Below, piece by piece: positions 16,641 through 26,044 of a stretch of DNA of 64,000 nucleotides; within the stretch, counting starts at the first letter, position 1, and each line of letters opens with the position of its first letter. The stretch is from assembly GCF_026229185.1 (NCBI RefSeq), contig NZ_JAGGJA010000003.1:62001-126000 (forward strand), in the 5' to 3' direction. Under the pieces are notes generated by a model that saw only the letters and a list, made by a program, of their open reading frames with translations, made no database searches and was not told the origin of the DNA. The DNA is from Fodinibius salsisoli (GTDB taxonomy: Bacteria > Bacteroidota > Rhodothermia > Balneolales > Balneolaceae). The position numbers and the translations under genes are program-made.

Positions 16641-17990
16641 ATGGCTAAACAATTTGATCTTATCGTCATCGGAACCGGATCAGGCGGATCGACGGCTGCC
16701 GGAAAATGCGCTAAAGCAGGCTGGGAGGTGGCACAGATTGACTCCCGGCCCTTTGGCGGCACCTGTGCCCTGCGCGGCTGCGACCCCAAGAAAGTGCTGG
16801 TCGGGGCCGCCGAACTAATTGACTGGAACCGACGCATGAACCGTACCGGCGTCCCCACGGATACTCACATAGATTGGCAGCAGTTAATGCAGTTCAAAGA
16901 GTCTTTTACCCAGCCGGTACCCGAACACCGGGAAAAGGGCATGCATAAGGTTGGTATTACTCCTATCCACGGACGGGCATCATTTGTTGACGAAGGAACC
17001 ATCGAAGTAAATGGCGAAATACTGAAAGCCAATAACTTTTTAATTGCTGCCGGGGCTAAACCTGCGCCGCTGCCTATTGACGGGTTTGAACATCTTACGA
17101 CCAGCACCGAGTTTCTGGAGCTGGAGGAGCTTCCGGGGACCATCGTATTCGTTGGTGGTGGGTTCATCTCGTTTGAATTTGCCCATATTGCAACGCGAGC
17201 CGGAAGCAAGGTCCATATTGTGCATCGCGGAGAGCGTCCGCTGGAGGGCTTTGACGGCGACTTGGTGGATATTTTGTTAGAAAAAACAGAAAAACTGGGT
17301 ATTTCGGCGCATCTCGGAGCCGAAGTACAATCTGTACAAAAGGATGGACAGGATTTTACCGTTAAAGCTTCCCAAAATGGGAAGACCCGGTCCATTTCCG
17401 GGGATCTCGTGATCCATGGTGCGGGACGCGTACCCGATATTGACGATATGGATCTGGAGAAAGGAAATGTGGAACGAGGCAAGCGGGGAATCACAGTTAA
17501 CGAGTACCTGCAAAGTCCCAGCAATCCCAACGTGTATGCGGCCGGAGATGCCGCCGACACTGATGGGCTGCCCCTAACTCCTGTGGCCGGTTTTGAATCT
17601 CATATTGTGGCTTCCAATCTGCTGGAAGGAAATAACAAAAAAGCAGAATATCCGGCCCAGCCCACGGTGGTCTTTACCGTCCCGTCCCTGGCAATGGTTG
17701 GGTTGACTGAACGTCAAGCCAGGGATGAGGGATATGACATAGAGGTTACCTTCAAGAAAACAGACGAATGGTATTCCTACCAGCGAACGAATGAATCGCC
17801 CGCTGCTTTTAAAACCATCATCAACAACGAAAACGGCCAAATGTTAGGGGCGCACGTGCTGGGCAGCAAATCCGAGGAAATCATCAACCTGTTTGCCATG
17901 GCCATAAACCAGAACCTGAGAGCAACAGCATTGAAAAAGATGGTCTATGGGTATCCGTCCCATGCCTCCGACATCCCGTATATGGTTTAA
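16641..17990 (+). CDS. MerA-like flavoprotein disulfide reductase lacking the C-terminal Cys pair
   Basis: A 449-residue class-I pyridine nucleotide-disulfide oxidoreductase. The FAD motif is VIGTGSGGSTAA (residues about 9-20). The redox-active pair is in GGTCALRGC, the NAD(P) motif is VFVGGGFISFEFA, and the second FAD motif is VYAAGDAAD. It ends DIPYMV and so lacks the C-terminal vicinal cysteines that present Hg(II) in true MerA; it also lacks the MerA N-terminal HMA domain. The ATG at 16641 is preferred; a longer frame from 16566 would overlap the preceding gene. The operon context suggests metal reduction, but another disulfide substrate is possible. Confidence 0.78.
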   Translation: MAKQFDLIVIGTGSGGSTAAGKCAKAGWEVAQIDSRPFGGTCALRGCDPKKVLVGAAELIDWNRRMNRTGVPTDTHIDWQQLMQFKESFTQPVPEHREKGMHKVGITPIHGRASFVDEGTIEVNGEILKANNFLIAAGAKPAPLPIDGFEHLTTSTEFLELEELPGTIVFVGGGFISFEFAHIATRAGSKVHIVHRGERPLEGFDGDLVDILLEKTEKLGISAHLGAEVQSVQKDGQDFTVKASQNGKTRSISGDLVIHGAGRVPDIDDMDLEKGNVERGKRGITVNEYLQSPSNPNVYAAGDAADTDGLPLTPVAGFESHIVASNLLEGNNKKAEYPAQPTVVFTVPSLAMVGLTERQARDEGYDIEVTFKKTDEWYSYQRTNESPAAFKTIINNENGQMLGAHVLGSKSEEIINLFAMAINQNLRATALKKMVYGYPSHASDIPYMV

Positions 17991-18343
17991 CCTACGTTAT
18001 CGACCATCCACTGCCGGGTCTGCCGGTCAATAGAAATCTCAAAAAAATCTTTGAGCTCTTCCAAACGATCCGGGTTCACCTGCAGCGCAACTTTCCGTCC
18101 GGTTTTAATCTTTTCTACCAATCCGGCATGTCGCAGTTCTTTTAGATGAAGAGAGAGTGAGGATTTGGAGATACCGAGATCTTCTTTTAGTTCGCCAAAA
18201 TCACAGGTCGGCTCTTCCAGGCAGCATTCTTCCTCCGCATTTACCGTACAGCACGTATGAACGCGGCGAATTAGCCGCTTGAGAATCGCAAGTCGTTTGG
18301 GATGTCCTAACGCTTTAAACGTTACATCGAGAGATTGGCTCAT
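17987..18343 (-). CDS. ArsR-family repressor
   Basis: A 118-residue winged-helix protein from ATG 18343 (a TTG start at 18370 is also open). It begins [18 protein letters not shown], the usual ArsR opening. A cysteine-rich insert ([19 protein letters not shown]) sits in the loop before the recognition helix, a plausible site for As(III) or a soft metal. It converges on the flavoprotein gene with a four-base overlap of the two stops and is divergent from the YnfA-like gene, so it probably controls that promoter. Confidence 0.8.
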   Translation of the reverse strand: MSQSLDVTFKALGHPKRLAILKRLIRRVHTCCTVNAEEECCLEEPTCDFGELKEDLGISKSSLSLHLKELRHAGLVEKIKTGRKVALQVNPDRLEELKDFFEISIDRQTRQWMVDNVG

Positions 18344-18406
18344 AGCAGTAAATTCATTAACCTTCCCCAAGAGTTTAACAGTTTTAAATTACTTAACCAA
18401 TCTGAC

Positions 18407-18739
18407 ATGGTCTATCTGAAATCTATCTTCTACTTTATTCTCGCAGGGTTGCTTGAAATTGGGGGTGGCTATCTGGTTTGGATCTGGCTCAGAGACAGCA
18501 AAAGCTGGGTGTACGGGCTTTCCGGTATGGTCGTGCTGGCCTTATACGGTTTTATTCCTACGCTGCAACCGGCCCATTTTGGCCGGGTATATGCCGCTTA
18601 TGGGGGCGTTTTTATTGTGCTGTCCCTGTTGTGGGGCTGGAAAGTGGACGGGATCCAACCAGACAAATATGATCTCATTGGCGCCATGCTTGCTTTGATC
18701 GGGGTAGCTGTTATGATGTACTGGCCGCGAAGCGGTTAG
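18407..18739 (+). CDS. YnfA/UPF0060-family membrane protein
   Basis: A 110-residue protein with four hydrophobic helices. The first reads [16 protein letters not shown] and the last [17 protein letters not shown], both conserved in the YnfA (UPF0060) family of small-multidrug-resistance-like membrane proteins. ATG 18407 gives the standard family length; the upstream extension to 18335 would overlap the divergent arsR. It often occurs in metal-resistance clusters; its substrate is not established. Confidence 0.85.
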   Translation: MVYLKSIFYFILAGLLEIGGGYLVWIWLRDSKSWVYGLSGMVVLALYGFIPTLQPAHFGRVYAAYGGVFIVLSLLWGWKVDGIQPDKYDLIGAMLALIGVAVMMYWPRSG

Positions 18740-18796
18740 CCGTGTTCCTTTTGACGTTAGGAAAAGAGTTGAATAGACAACAGATAATCTATATGT

Positions 18797-18826
18797 TTAA
18801 TTGTTTTAAAATATATAAACAATTAA
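18797..18826. promoter_or_regulatory. 10-bp inverted repeat before membrane gene
   Basis: TTAATTGTTT (18797-18806) and its exact reverse complement AAACAATTAA (18817-18826) are separated by ten A/T bases and end eight bases before the next ATG. The form fits an ArsR-type operator, possibly bound by the repressor at 17987-18343. Confidence 0.5.
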
Positions 18827-18833
18827 TTCTGCT

Positions 18834-19271
18834 ATGTCTTCTTTGCTTACGAACACATATACCAAGAAAGGATTATGGTATGGCCTGCTCGGAACGCTTT
18901 TTATGTCGATCATCATGCTCATTGGAATGGGGTCCGGCATAAGCCCGATTCCCGAGCCCATTCCCGCGGCCATCGCCAAGGGACTGCTGGGCAACGTGCC
19001 TCAACCTGTGATTATGGGTTTTGCTATCATTACCCACTTTGGATACGGAGCATTCTGGGGAGCGGTTCTGTTCAACTGGATGAAGACCCAGGGAAATATG
19101 TGGTACGGTATCGGATGGGGCGTGATGCTTTGGCTCATCATGGAACTGGTTGTATTACCGCTGCTTGGTTGGGGCGCCTTTGGCTCGGCCATCACCTCAA
19201 AAATAGCGGTAGCCACCCTGGTGCTGCATCTGATCTACGGGGGTACCCTTGGATGGGGATTACAGAAATAA
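18834..19271 (+). CDS. hypothetical four-helix membrane protein
   Basis: A 145-residue inner-membrane protein with about four helices, glycine- and methionine-rich (GTLFMSIIMLIGMGSG), with a PIPEPIP loop. There are no cysteines. I do not recognise the family. It lies behind a perfect inverted repeat and downstream of an arsR/ynfA pair, so metal-responsive expression is likely. Confidence 0.6.
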   Translation: MSSLLTNTYTKKGLWYGLLGTLFMSIIMLIGMGSGISPIPEPIPAAIAKGLLGNVPQPVIMGFAIITHFGYGAFWGAVLFNWMKTQGNMWYGIGWGVMLWLIMELVVLPLLGWGAFGSAITSKIAVATLVLHLIYGGTLGWGLQK

Positions 19272-19595
19272 ATTCGTCTGTTTATATGCTAAAAAGGAAG
19301 TCCAAGAATCTGTAATTCGTTCTAATGGTTTTACGCGTTGAGCCGTGCTCCTCTCGTTGATCCCAGCCGCGGGGGAATAAATCACCTCTTTTGTGACTCG
19401 CATGATGTTGCTATTACGCCCCCCCCCTTAGCACAACCCATGGTATAGATCAACTTTATATAACCGCTCCCTATGTGACCAATCGAGCCTGTTTGCCAAG
19501 GGGTTTTAATGCTCCAAAGGCACCGTCCCCTGCCCCCTCATTCAAGAGAACAGATAGGATACATTATATCTTACGACAAGATTTTGTCCCATCCG
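19272..19595. other. intergenic region between convergent genes
   Basis: This 324-base gap lies between the stop of the membrane gene (plus) and the stop of the FTR1 gene (minus). It holds element E2 (19386-19480), including a run of nine C. No open frame with coding character was seen. Confidence 0.5.
19386..19480 (-). promoter_or_regulatory. shared regulatory element E2
   Basis: Read on the minus strand this stretch begins GTCACATAGGGAGCGGTTAT, continues TATAAAGTTG and ends CGAGTCACAAAAG. It matches E3 (minus, 36818-36894) over most of its length, apart from an extra C/G-run insert here, and matches E1 (plus, 8701-8755) over the first part. It points away from any minus-strand gene nearby, so it may be a displaced promoter or a small repeat. 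Confidence 0.4.
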
Positions 19596-21551
19596 TTATG
19601 CACTTTGTAGCTGTCGTGCCAGATGATTGCTGTAGTACCACAGTCCCCCGATAATAGTTAGTACCGCAACCTGTGCCAGTATCGTCGGCCAGGTGGTATA
19701 CAGCCCCAGCGCGGGAATATTCCAGTTAACCGGCAGGCTCCCAATTTCGATGTATCCGGCCTCCTGCAGACTTCGCACGCCCTTGCCAATCAGGATAACC
19801 GCCAGTACGGCCAGCATGAGCGATGAATATCGGAACAGCTGGCGGACGGGGATATTTCGGGTCACCCGGTTAAAGACATACCCGATGCCGGTGATAAGCA
19901 TCGCTACCGCAATGAGTGCCAGATATATACCTGCATTGCCCCCGGCTGATTTAAGACTGATCGAAGACAAGAAAATAATTGATTCAAACGCTTCTCGGAA
20001 GACCACAATAAACGAAAGTAGCGCCAGCCCCCACATGCTCTCTCTGCTTGCCAGGCCCTGCACCCGCTCTTTGATAAAGCGCGTCCACTGTGTCGCGTGG
20101 GTTTTGCTATGCATCCAGAAACCAATATAAATCAGCATCGCCACGGCTACCCCCGCACCGATCGCTTCCATCAGCTCCCGCTGGAGGGAACTGAATCCAA
20201 TAAGCGACTGGACAACGAACCAGCCGCCCATTCCAACTAAAAGGGCAACAATCCACCCGCCGTGCACGTATTTGGCCGTTCGACCAGCCCCGACGGACCG
20301 CAACACGCCCAGTATCACCATGATAATCAGAAAGGCTTCCAGCCCCTCGCGCAACAGAATGGACGCGGCCAGCAAAAAGTTCACCCAGAACGAATATTCT
20401 TGATTATCCAACAGGTTCTGAGCCTCTTGGATGGCCAGGGTGGCCGACTGGATTTTCGTTGCCACCTCCTGCTCGTCCACACGATTCTGAATGGCGGAGC
20501 GCACCGCCAGCATTTTAGTTTCTACTTGTTTCACCAGCTCCGGATTGGCCGCGTGAATCTGGCTTTCCTCCGGTTCCACCCCATCCAAATAAGCGTCAAG
20601 CGCGTACCGGCGGGCTTGTGAATAGTTCCTGTTCAGATACGCTTGCTGCGAATTTTCCAGCAGAGCCAGGGCTTTGGCCAAGGTACTGCTGGATGATGAT
20701 GGATCTCCTGTCAAGCCTCGGACCACTGGCATGCCTTGTTCGGCATCAATATTTTTTGATCTGAACAGTTCTTTCCACTGCTGGTTCGTATAGAGAGAAA
20801 CCGAGCGTAGGGTGGCGGTGTCGGCCAGAGTTTGCATGATGGTGGTTTGAATCGAATCGGGCACCTCTCTTTTATAGTTCAATGCGTTGATATAAAAGGC
20901 GACATCCCATACCTGCTGGTCGCTGAGCTCCGAGAATGCCCGCATGGCTGTTCCGTCCAGCCCCAGTCGAATCGTGTTATACGCCTGCAACGGGGACATA
21001 TTATCGGCGTTGGCTGACTCCTGAAAATTGGTTGGCGGAGGATTTAACCCGGCCGCCAGCGGCCCGTCGCCCAACCCTGCGGCACCATGGCAGCTTTGAC
21101 AGCGTTTTTCAAAAATTTGTTTGCCGTTCCCCCAATCGGGCCACTGTTTGGGGGTGACCTTCACCAACCCGAGTTTGAGTATGGCCTCGCGAATGCCGCT
21201 TGTTAAGTGCCTAACTTTCTCCGCAGGGGCTTTTTCGGTAATTACTTTCTGCAGCTTAGCAATATTATTACCCAGAGTAGTAAACGACGGTTGGTCAATT
21301 TCTTTCCCGAGATCGGTGTGGAGATCGGCCACTTGCCTGCTGAAATTCACCATCTCATTATATTCAAACTCACTGATGATCTCCCCGTCCTGCACCGCAC
21401 GCGGGTAATCTTTCCCGATATAATCGAGCAGATTAATAAAGGTGCGAACTTTCTGTTTGGGCACATCTGCATTCGGATGGGAAAAACTCACTGTTACACG
21501 TAAAACAAACAAAATGCACAGCAGAGATAGTGACGTCTTCATGGGGGGCAT
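19596..21551 (-). CDS. cytochrome c-FTR1 fusion iron permease
   Basis: A 651-residue protein. After a signal peptide, residues about 30-130 are helical. A cytochrome c domain follows with CQSCH at residues 151-155 and a C-terminal methionine (GTAMRAF). After about 170 helical residues, the last 270 residues form the FTR1 permease with seven helices and the two iron motifs REGLE and REAFE. Such fusions are thought to couple heme redox chemistry to iron uptake. It looks complete. A start three codons further in (ATG 21542) is also possible. Other metal genes surround it, but it is probably its own transcription unit. Confidence 0.85.
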   Translation of the reverse strand: MPPMKTSLSLLCILFVLRVTVSFSHPNADVPKQKVRTFINLLDYIGKDYPRAVQDGEIISEFEYNEMVNFSRQVADLHTDLGKEIDQPSFTTLGNNIAKLQKVITEKAPAEKVRHLTSGIREAILKLGLVKVTPKQWPDWGNGKQIFEKRCQSCHGAAGLGDGPLAAGLNPPPTNFQESANADNMSPLQAYNTIRLGLDGTAMRAFSELSDQQVWDVAFYINALNYKREVPDSIQTTIMQTLADTATLRSVSLYTNQQWKELFRSKNIDAEQGMPVVRGLTGDPSSSSSTLAKALALLENSQQAYLNRNYSQARRYALDAYLDGVEPEESQIHAANPELVKQVETKMLAVRSAIQNRVDEQEVATKIQSATLAIQEAQNLLDNQEYSFWVNFLLAASILLREGLEAFLIIMVILGVLRSVGAGRTAKYVHGGWIVALLVGMGGWFVVQSLIGFSSLQRELMEAIGAGVAVAMLIYIGFWMHSKTHATQWTRFIKERVQGLASRESMWGLALLSFIVVFREAFESIIFLSSISLKSAGGNAGIYLALIAVAMLITGIGYVFNRVTRNIPVRQLFRYSSLMLAVLAVILIGKGVRSLQEAGYIEIGSLPVNWNIPALGLYTTWPTILAQVAVLTIIGGLWYYSNHLARQLQSA

Positions 21552-21692
21552 ACACTGTTATTTATAATGAGTCTAAACATAGGTAATTGACAGCAAAAAT
21601 AGAAGCCTATGGTCATACCCTGCAGGGCCGGGCAAATAATTTCCTGTACTTTATCTTTTCCTTCTTCATCAACAACATAGAATTACCCAATT

Positions 21693-24386
21693 CTATCCTT
21701 TGTACCCCAGCAGTCGCAGCGCATTGAAGACCACTACCACCGTTGATCCTTCATGGCCAATAACCGCCCATCCCATGCTTAGCCCGAGAATCGTAGCTGG
21801 TACAAGCAGCGCCACCATACCCAGACTGATCCATAGGTTCTGTTTGATGATCGATTTGGTTTTGCGGCTCAGTCCGATAGCGAACGGCAGCACAGAAATC
21901 TTGTCGGCCATCAGGGCCACATCGGCCGTTTCCAATGCCACATCAGAGCCCGCGGCCCCCATGGCAATACCTACCGTACTGTTGGCCATCGCCGGAGCGT
22001 CGTTGACCCCGTCCCCGACCATCGCCACATGGCCTTCTCCTTCCCGCAGTTGTTTGACCGCCTCCACTTTGTCTTCCGGCAGCAGATTACCCTTGGGATC
22101 GTCGATACCGATTTCCTTGGCTACAGCATCGGCTACCCGCTGGTTGTCGCCGGTAAGCATAATCAGGTGAGTCAGCCCCATACTGCGCAGTTTTTGAATG
22201 ACCTCCTTAGCATCCTCCCTCGGGGTATCCATCAGCCCCAAAATACCCAGGTAGCGGTCACCGGTTCGCACCACCATGGTGGTTTTGCCTGCCCCCTCCA
22301 GCTCTTCTACCTGTTGTTTGAGGTTATCAGACAATTTTATGCCCTCGGCTTCTTCAAATAATTCCAAATTGCCAATGTGGACCAGCGAGCCGTTCATTTT
22401 GGCCTTGACGCCCCGGCCGGTAATGGATTCCAGATCCTCGGCCTCCGGCAGCCCAGCGCCATGTAGTTTCTCTTTACCGTCACGGACCACCGCCCCGGCC
22501 AGCGGGTGATCGCTGAGATTTTCGACAGCCACGGCAGTTTTTACCAGTTCATTTTCGTCAATGCCATCAAAAGTGATCACATCGGTAAGTCTTGGTTCGC
22601 CCTCGGTGAGCGTTCCCGTCTTGTCAAAGGCCAGCGCCTTAAGGATGCCGAGGTTCTCCAGCGGTCGCCCCCCCTTGATGAGTACTCCGCTGCGTGCCGC
22701 ACGACCTACGCCACTGAGTACCGCGCTGGGAGTAGAAATCGCCAGCGCACAGGGACTGGCTGCAACCAGCACCGCCATCGCGCGGTAAAAACTGGCCGAG
22801 AACGGTTCATTGACTACCAGAAAGGCAAAGTTCAATACGACCACCAGCATGAGTACGGCCGGGACAAAATAGGTTTCAAATTTATCGGTAAACTGCTGGG
22901 TGGGTGACTTCTGGGCTTCGGCTTCGTTCACCAGCTTGATGAGCCGCGAGAGCGTAGAGTCTTTGGACAGTTTGGTCACCTTCACCTCCAAGCTGCCGTT
23001 GCCGTTAATAGTGCCGGCAAACACGCGGTATTTATCATCAATAGAGTCAGCGTCTTGGTCCACCGCCTCGGGATCCTCATACTCCATCTTATCTACGGGC
23101 ACACTTTCTCCGGTGATGGGCGCTTGGTTCACGCTGCTTTGGCCGTTAATGACCACCCCATCGGCCGAAATTTTGCTGTTCGGTTTAATCACAATCACCT
23201 CTCCGACCTGCAGGTCTTCTACCGGTACTTCTTCGGTGGTTCCGTCTGTTTTTCGAAGGGCGGTTTTCGGTGCTAATTCCGCCAGTCCCTTGATGGCCTC
23301 GCGGGCCCGCCCCATGGCATAGTGTTCCAGGGAGTGGCCGAGGCTGAATAAGAAAAGCAGCAGGGCCCCTTCCGTCCATTCGCCGAGGATGGCTGCTCCG
23401 ATGGCCGCTATCAGCATCAGGAAGTCAATCTCAAAATTCCCGGCCTTCACTTCGGTGTAGGCCTCTTGGACCAGGTAGTAACTGCCAAAAAAGTAGGACC
23501 CTACATACAGGACCAAAGATACCCAGCCGGGGACCCCGCCGGCAAAGGAGAGCCCAAAGCCGACCGCGAGCAGCCCCCCGCAGATCAGCGAAAAGATCAG
23601 CTCCGTTTTGTCCCCGATGATACCGCCGTGGTCGTGGGCATGGGCGTGTTCTTCCTCATCGTCATGAGCGTGATCATTGCCGTGGCCATCATCTTCGTGA
23701 CTATGCTCGTGATCGCCTTCATCCGTATCGCCGGATTTATCTTTTTCATGCTGTTGGGCATCGGTGTGTTGAGGGACATCAGGACTTTCAGGATGTTCTT
23801 GTTTTTGTTCTTCAAGCAGGGATTGGTTATCGGTATGGCGCTGGTCCGGGGCTATTTTCAGGCCGGCTGATTCATCATCGATGGTCGAATCAAGCTCATT
23901 TTGGGGGCCCGGGGGATACGGATGCCCATCTGAGGAGCTGTTGGAAAGCTGTTTGATTGTCAACCCCATTCCTTCGATCGATTCCAACAGGCTATGGTCA
24001 TTTACCATCTGCCTATTGTATTCCAATCGTATCCAGCCGGTAGCCCCGGCATAGGCACTGACGGTCCCCTCTAACTTTTGCAGCCGCCGTGTGATCGCGC
24101 GGGCATGACGGGGATGACGGATACCCCGGACTTCCAGCAGCAGGTGCCCAAAAGTATCCTGAAGCTGAGCGCCCGCCTGGCGGGCTATATTTTTTATATG
24201 CCGAAGAGAAATTATCTCGGGATTAAAGTGGATGCATACCAGTGAATCTTCTTCCTCCCTTTTTATATGTACCCGGTGTATTCCTTCCCGGCCCTCAAGT
24301 GTTGTGATGAGACGGGAGACACACTTGTCTTCCACATCTGGAATCTCCGGTAGTAGCACGGGCAGGTTAATCGTTAATTTATTCAT
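21693..24386 (-). CDS. P1B-type ATPase of SPC class with His-rich linker
   Basis: An 897-residue pump from ATG 24386. Residues about 1-150 are two HMA-like folds lacking CxxC and closely resemble the stand-alone protein at 26045-26479. A linker of about 90 residues is rich in His, Asp and Glu (HEHSHEDDGHGNDHAHD). The core has TGES, AASPCALAIST (SPC metal motif), DKTGTLT, SDHPLAG and GDGVNDAP. SPC motifs are found in Co/Zn/Fe exporting P1B-4 ATPases, and the His-rich linker supports Zn or Co rather than Cu. Its start overlaps the upstream SpoIIAA-like gene by eight bases, so the two are co-translated. Confidence 0.88.
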   Translation of the reverse strand: MNKLTINLPVLLPEIPDVEDKCVSRLITTLEGREGIHRVHIKREEEDSLVCIHFNPEIISLRHIKNIARQAGAQLQDTFGHLLLEVRGIRHPRHARAITRRLQKLEGTVSAYAGATGWIRLEYNRQMVNDHSLLESIEGMGLTIKQLSNSSSDGHPYPPGPQNELDSTIDDESAGLKIAPDQRHTDNQSLLEEQKQEHPESPDVPQHTDAQQHEKDKSGDTDEGDHEHSHEDDGHGNDHAHDDEEEHAHAHDHGGIIGDKTELIFSLICGGLLAVGFGLSFAGGVPGWVSLVLYVGSYFFGSYYLVQEAYTEVKAGNFEIDFLMLIAAIGAAILGEWTEGALLLFLFSLGHSLEHYAMGRAREAIKGLAELAPKTALRKTDGTTEEVPVEDLQVGEVIVIKPNSKISADGVVINGQSSVNQAPITGESVPVDKMEYEDPEAVDQDADSIDDKYRVFAGTINGNGSLEVKVTKLSKDSTLSRLIKLVNEAEAQKSPTQQFTDKFETYFVPAVLMLVVVLNFAFLVVNEPFSASFYRAMAVLVAASPCALAISTPSAVLSGVGRAARSGVLIKGGRPLENLGILKALAFDKTGTLTEGEPRLTDVITFDGIDENELVKTAVAVENLSDHPLAGAVVRDGKEKLHGAGLPEAEDLESITGRGVKAKMNGSLVHIGNLELFEEAEGIKLSDNLKQQVEELEGAGKTTMVVRTGDRYLGILGLMDTPREDAKEVIQKLRSMGLTHLIMLTGDNQRVADAVAKEIGIDDPKGNLLPEDKVEAVKQLREGEGHVAMVGDGVNDAPAMANSTVGIAMGAAGSDVALETADVALMADKISVLPFAIGLSRKTKSIIKQNLWISLGMVALLVPATILGLSMGWAVIGHEGSTVVVVFNALRLLGYKG

Positions 24387-24777
24387 CCGTTCCCTCATGT
24401 GATTTACGAATCCAATTCCATGCGCTTCCCGCATGATCGAGGGAAAAGAATTGTAATTCTTCGTTGAACAAGGGATTCAACAGCTGCGTGCTCCATTGTT
24501 GCCACTTTTCCTCCCCTACGATGGCAATCCGGTCAAACGAACCGATATATTCGGCATCCAGCCGAAGATCTTTCCAGAAGGTGGCCGCATCATCCCAGCC
24601 CTTAAAGTCCTCCATGATCATAATTAAATGGGGATCCTCCGTCCTATCAACTTGGTTTTTTAACACAGGCACAAGATCATTCAAATCGCCTTCCGTTAGT
24701 TTATCGGTTACCCGCAATGCCAAAACACCGTTTTGCAACTCATTATTAACTATAAGCATAGGTATTATACCATTCAT
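24379..24777 (-). CDS. SpoIIAA-like (STAS-fold) protein
   Basis: A 132-residue soluble protein from ATG 24777. It shows the SpoIIAA-like/DUF3478 pattern: VLALRVTDKLTEGDL near the start, a central IMEDFKGWDDAATFWKDL, and later FDRIAIVGEEKWQQW, ending with the FFSLDHAGSAWNWI helix. The family is a small STAS-like fold of unsettled function. Its stop overlaps the P1B ATPase start by eight bases. The frame is open upstream to 24924, but that part lacks protein character. Confidence 0.75.
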   Translation of the reverse strand: MNGIIPMLIVNNELQNGVLALRVTDKLTEGDLNDLVPVLKNQVDRTEDPHLIMIMEDFKGWDDAATFWKDLRLDAEYIGSFDRIAIVGEEKWQQWSTQLLNPLFNEELQFFSLDHAGSAWNWIRKSHEGTDE

Positions 24778-24999
24778 TACAATTACTTCACTATTAGTAT
24801 ATACCTTTGAGAACCAGAAGACTTGCAGGGTTATGTAAAAATCGTGCAGAATTATGAGGAAATGGGGATAAACCCCTGGTTTGCACCCATGTGTTACTCG
24901 TAATCCGTACCTTACGTAATCCAAACTGGCTCAGGCTGATCCCCTATGAGCTGTTTTTTTGTGTGAAAAGGATGTCCATTAAACCTAATTTTTTAACTT

Positions 25000-25632
25000 T
25001 TGACCGATTCAAATAATCGATATAGTCCCGGCACGCAATTTGCTGTTTTCCCGCCGGCCGTCAAGCATCTTCTGATTATAAACGGGGTCTTCTTTTTAGC
25101 CCTGAACACGCCGGTTATCGGCGAGCTGCTGTTTGCCTACGGAGCATTATGGCCCGTTGGCTCCGGACAGTTTGAGATCTGGCAACCCGTTAGCTACATG
25201 TTTCTGCACGCTGGGTTAGGTCATATCTTTTTTAACCTGTTTGCGCTGTGGATGTTTGGCCAGGCCATCGAAAACTATTGGGGGACCAACCGGTTTACTA
25301 TTTATTATTTTGCAACGGGCATCGGAGCGGCCCTTATTCAGCTCTTGGTCGTCTCTTCCGGCACCCCCACGGTGGGCGCTTCGGGGGCGGTTTATGGGAT
25401 CCTGCTGGCCTTTGGCATGATGTTCCCAGACCGCTATATTATACTGCTCATTCTACCCATTCCGATTAAAGCGAAATACTTTGTCGCTATTTTCGGGGTA
25501 ATTGAACTGGTAAGCGGCCTTACGCGCACTTATTCGAACGTGGCCAACTTTGCCCACCTCGGCGGGATGGTGTTTGGTTATATCTTAATTAAGATATGGG
25601 GACTGAAGGGAGAGAATCATCATTCAATCTGA
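25000..25632 (+). CDS. rhomboid-family intramembrane serine protease
   Basis: A 210-residue protein with six hydrophobic helices. The family signature is complete: YMFLHAGLGHIFFNL on helix 2, the catalytic serine in TVGASGAVYGI on helix 4 and the catalytic histidine in NFAHLGGMVFGY on helix 6. It cleaves membrane proteins within the inner membrane. The start is a TTG at 25000. It stands alone between minus-strand genes and has no obvious tie to metals. Confidence 0.9.
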   Translation: MTDSNNRYSPGTQFAVFPPAVKHLLIINGVFFLALNTPVIGELLFAYGALWPVGSGQFEIWQPVSYMFLHAGLGHIFFNLFALWMFGQAIENYWGTNRFTIYYFATGIGAALIQLLVVSSGTPTVGASGAVYGILLAFGMMFPDRYIILLILPIPIKAKYFVAIFGVIELVSGLTRTYSNVANFAHLGGMVFGYILIKIWGLKGENHHSI

Positions 25633-25657
25633 GAAAACTGAAGACATTTCGGGTTTC

Positions 25658-26020
25658 TCAGGCTATCCCCGTCGCCACATAGGTTGCACCAAAATAGTAT
25701 TCCTTCATTTCGGATCGAGGAAAATGGTTTTCAACAGAACACCAGGGCGATCGCTTGGTATGGTCAGGCCTGACGCCATAGGGTTTTAAAAGGGCAATCA
25801 TTCCACGCACCAGCCACTCTGGCCACTGCCCGGGCTTTTTCAATTCAAAAATGGACATACGTTTCCCCGGCGTCAGGTTAAGATTTTCCATCGCTGCTTT
25901 CCGATAGGCCCTCACCCGAAATCCCAACAGGGAAAACCCCCAGAGCGAAGCGTCATATACCGCAGCCCACCGGTTGTATATGGCTTTGATTTCTTCCGCA
26001 GATAGCATGCATGGTTTCAT
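25658..26020 (-). pseudogene. SAM-methyltransferase remnant with in-frame internal deletion
   Basis: The 120-codon frame joins two ends of a class I methyltransferase. The N-terminus (IYNRWAAVYDASLWGF ... LNLTPGKR) matches the region just before SAM motif I. The C-terminus (FELKKPGQWPEWLV ... YYFGATYVATGIA) matches the end of the family. The roughly 100 residues between them, including the glycine-rich SAM-binding loop, are missing. The join falls at a GKR/GGR-like sequence common to both sides, which fits deletion by recombination. The product cannot bind SAM in the normal way. Confidence 0.7.
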
Positions 26021-26044
26021 AGAACTATGGGATATTAAAAATAT

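Noticed and set aside
21552-21600. Iron-box-like A/T-rich dyad before the FTR1 gene
   Set aside because: The symmetry is too weak to call a Fur or DtxR site.
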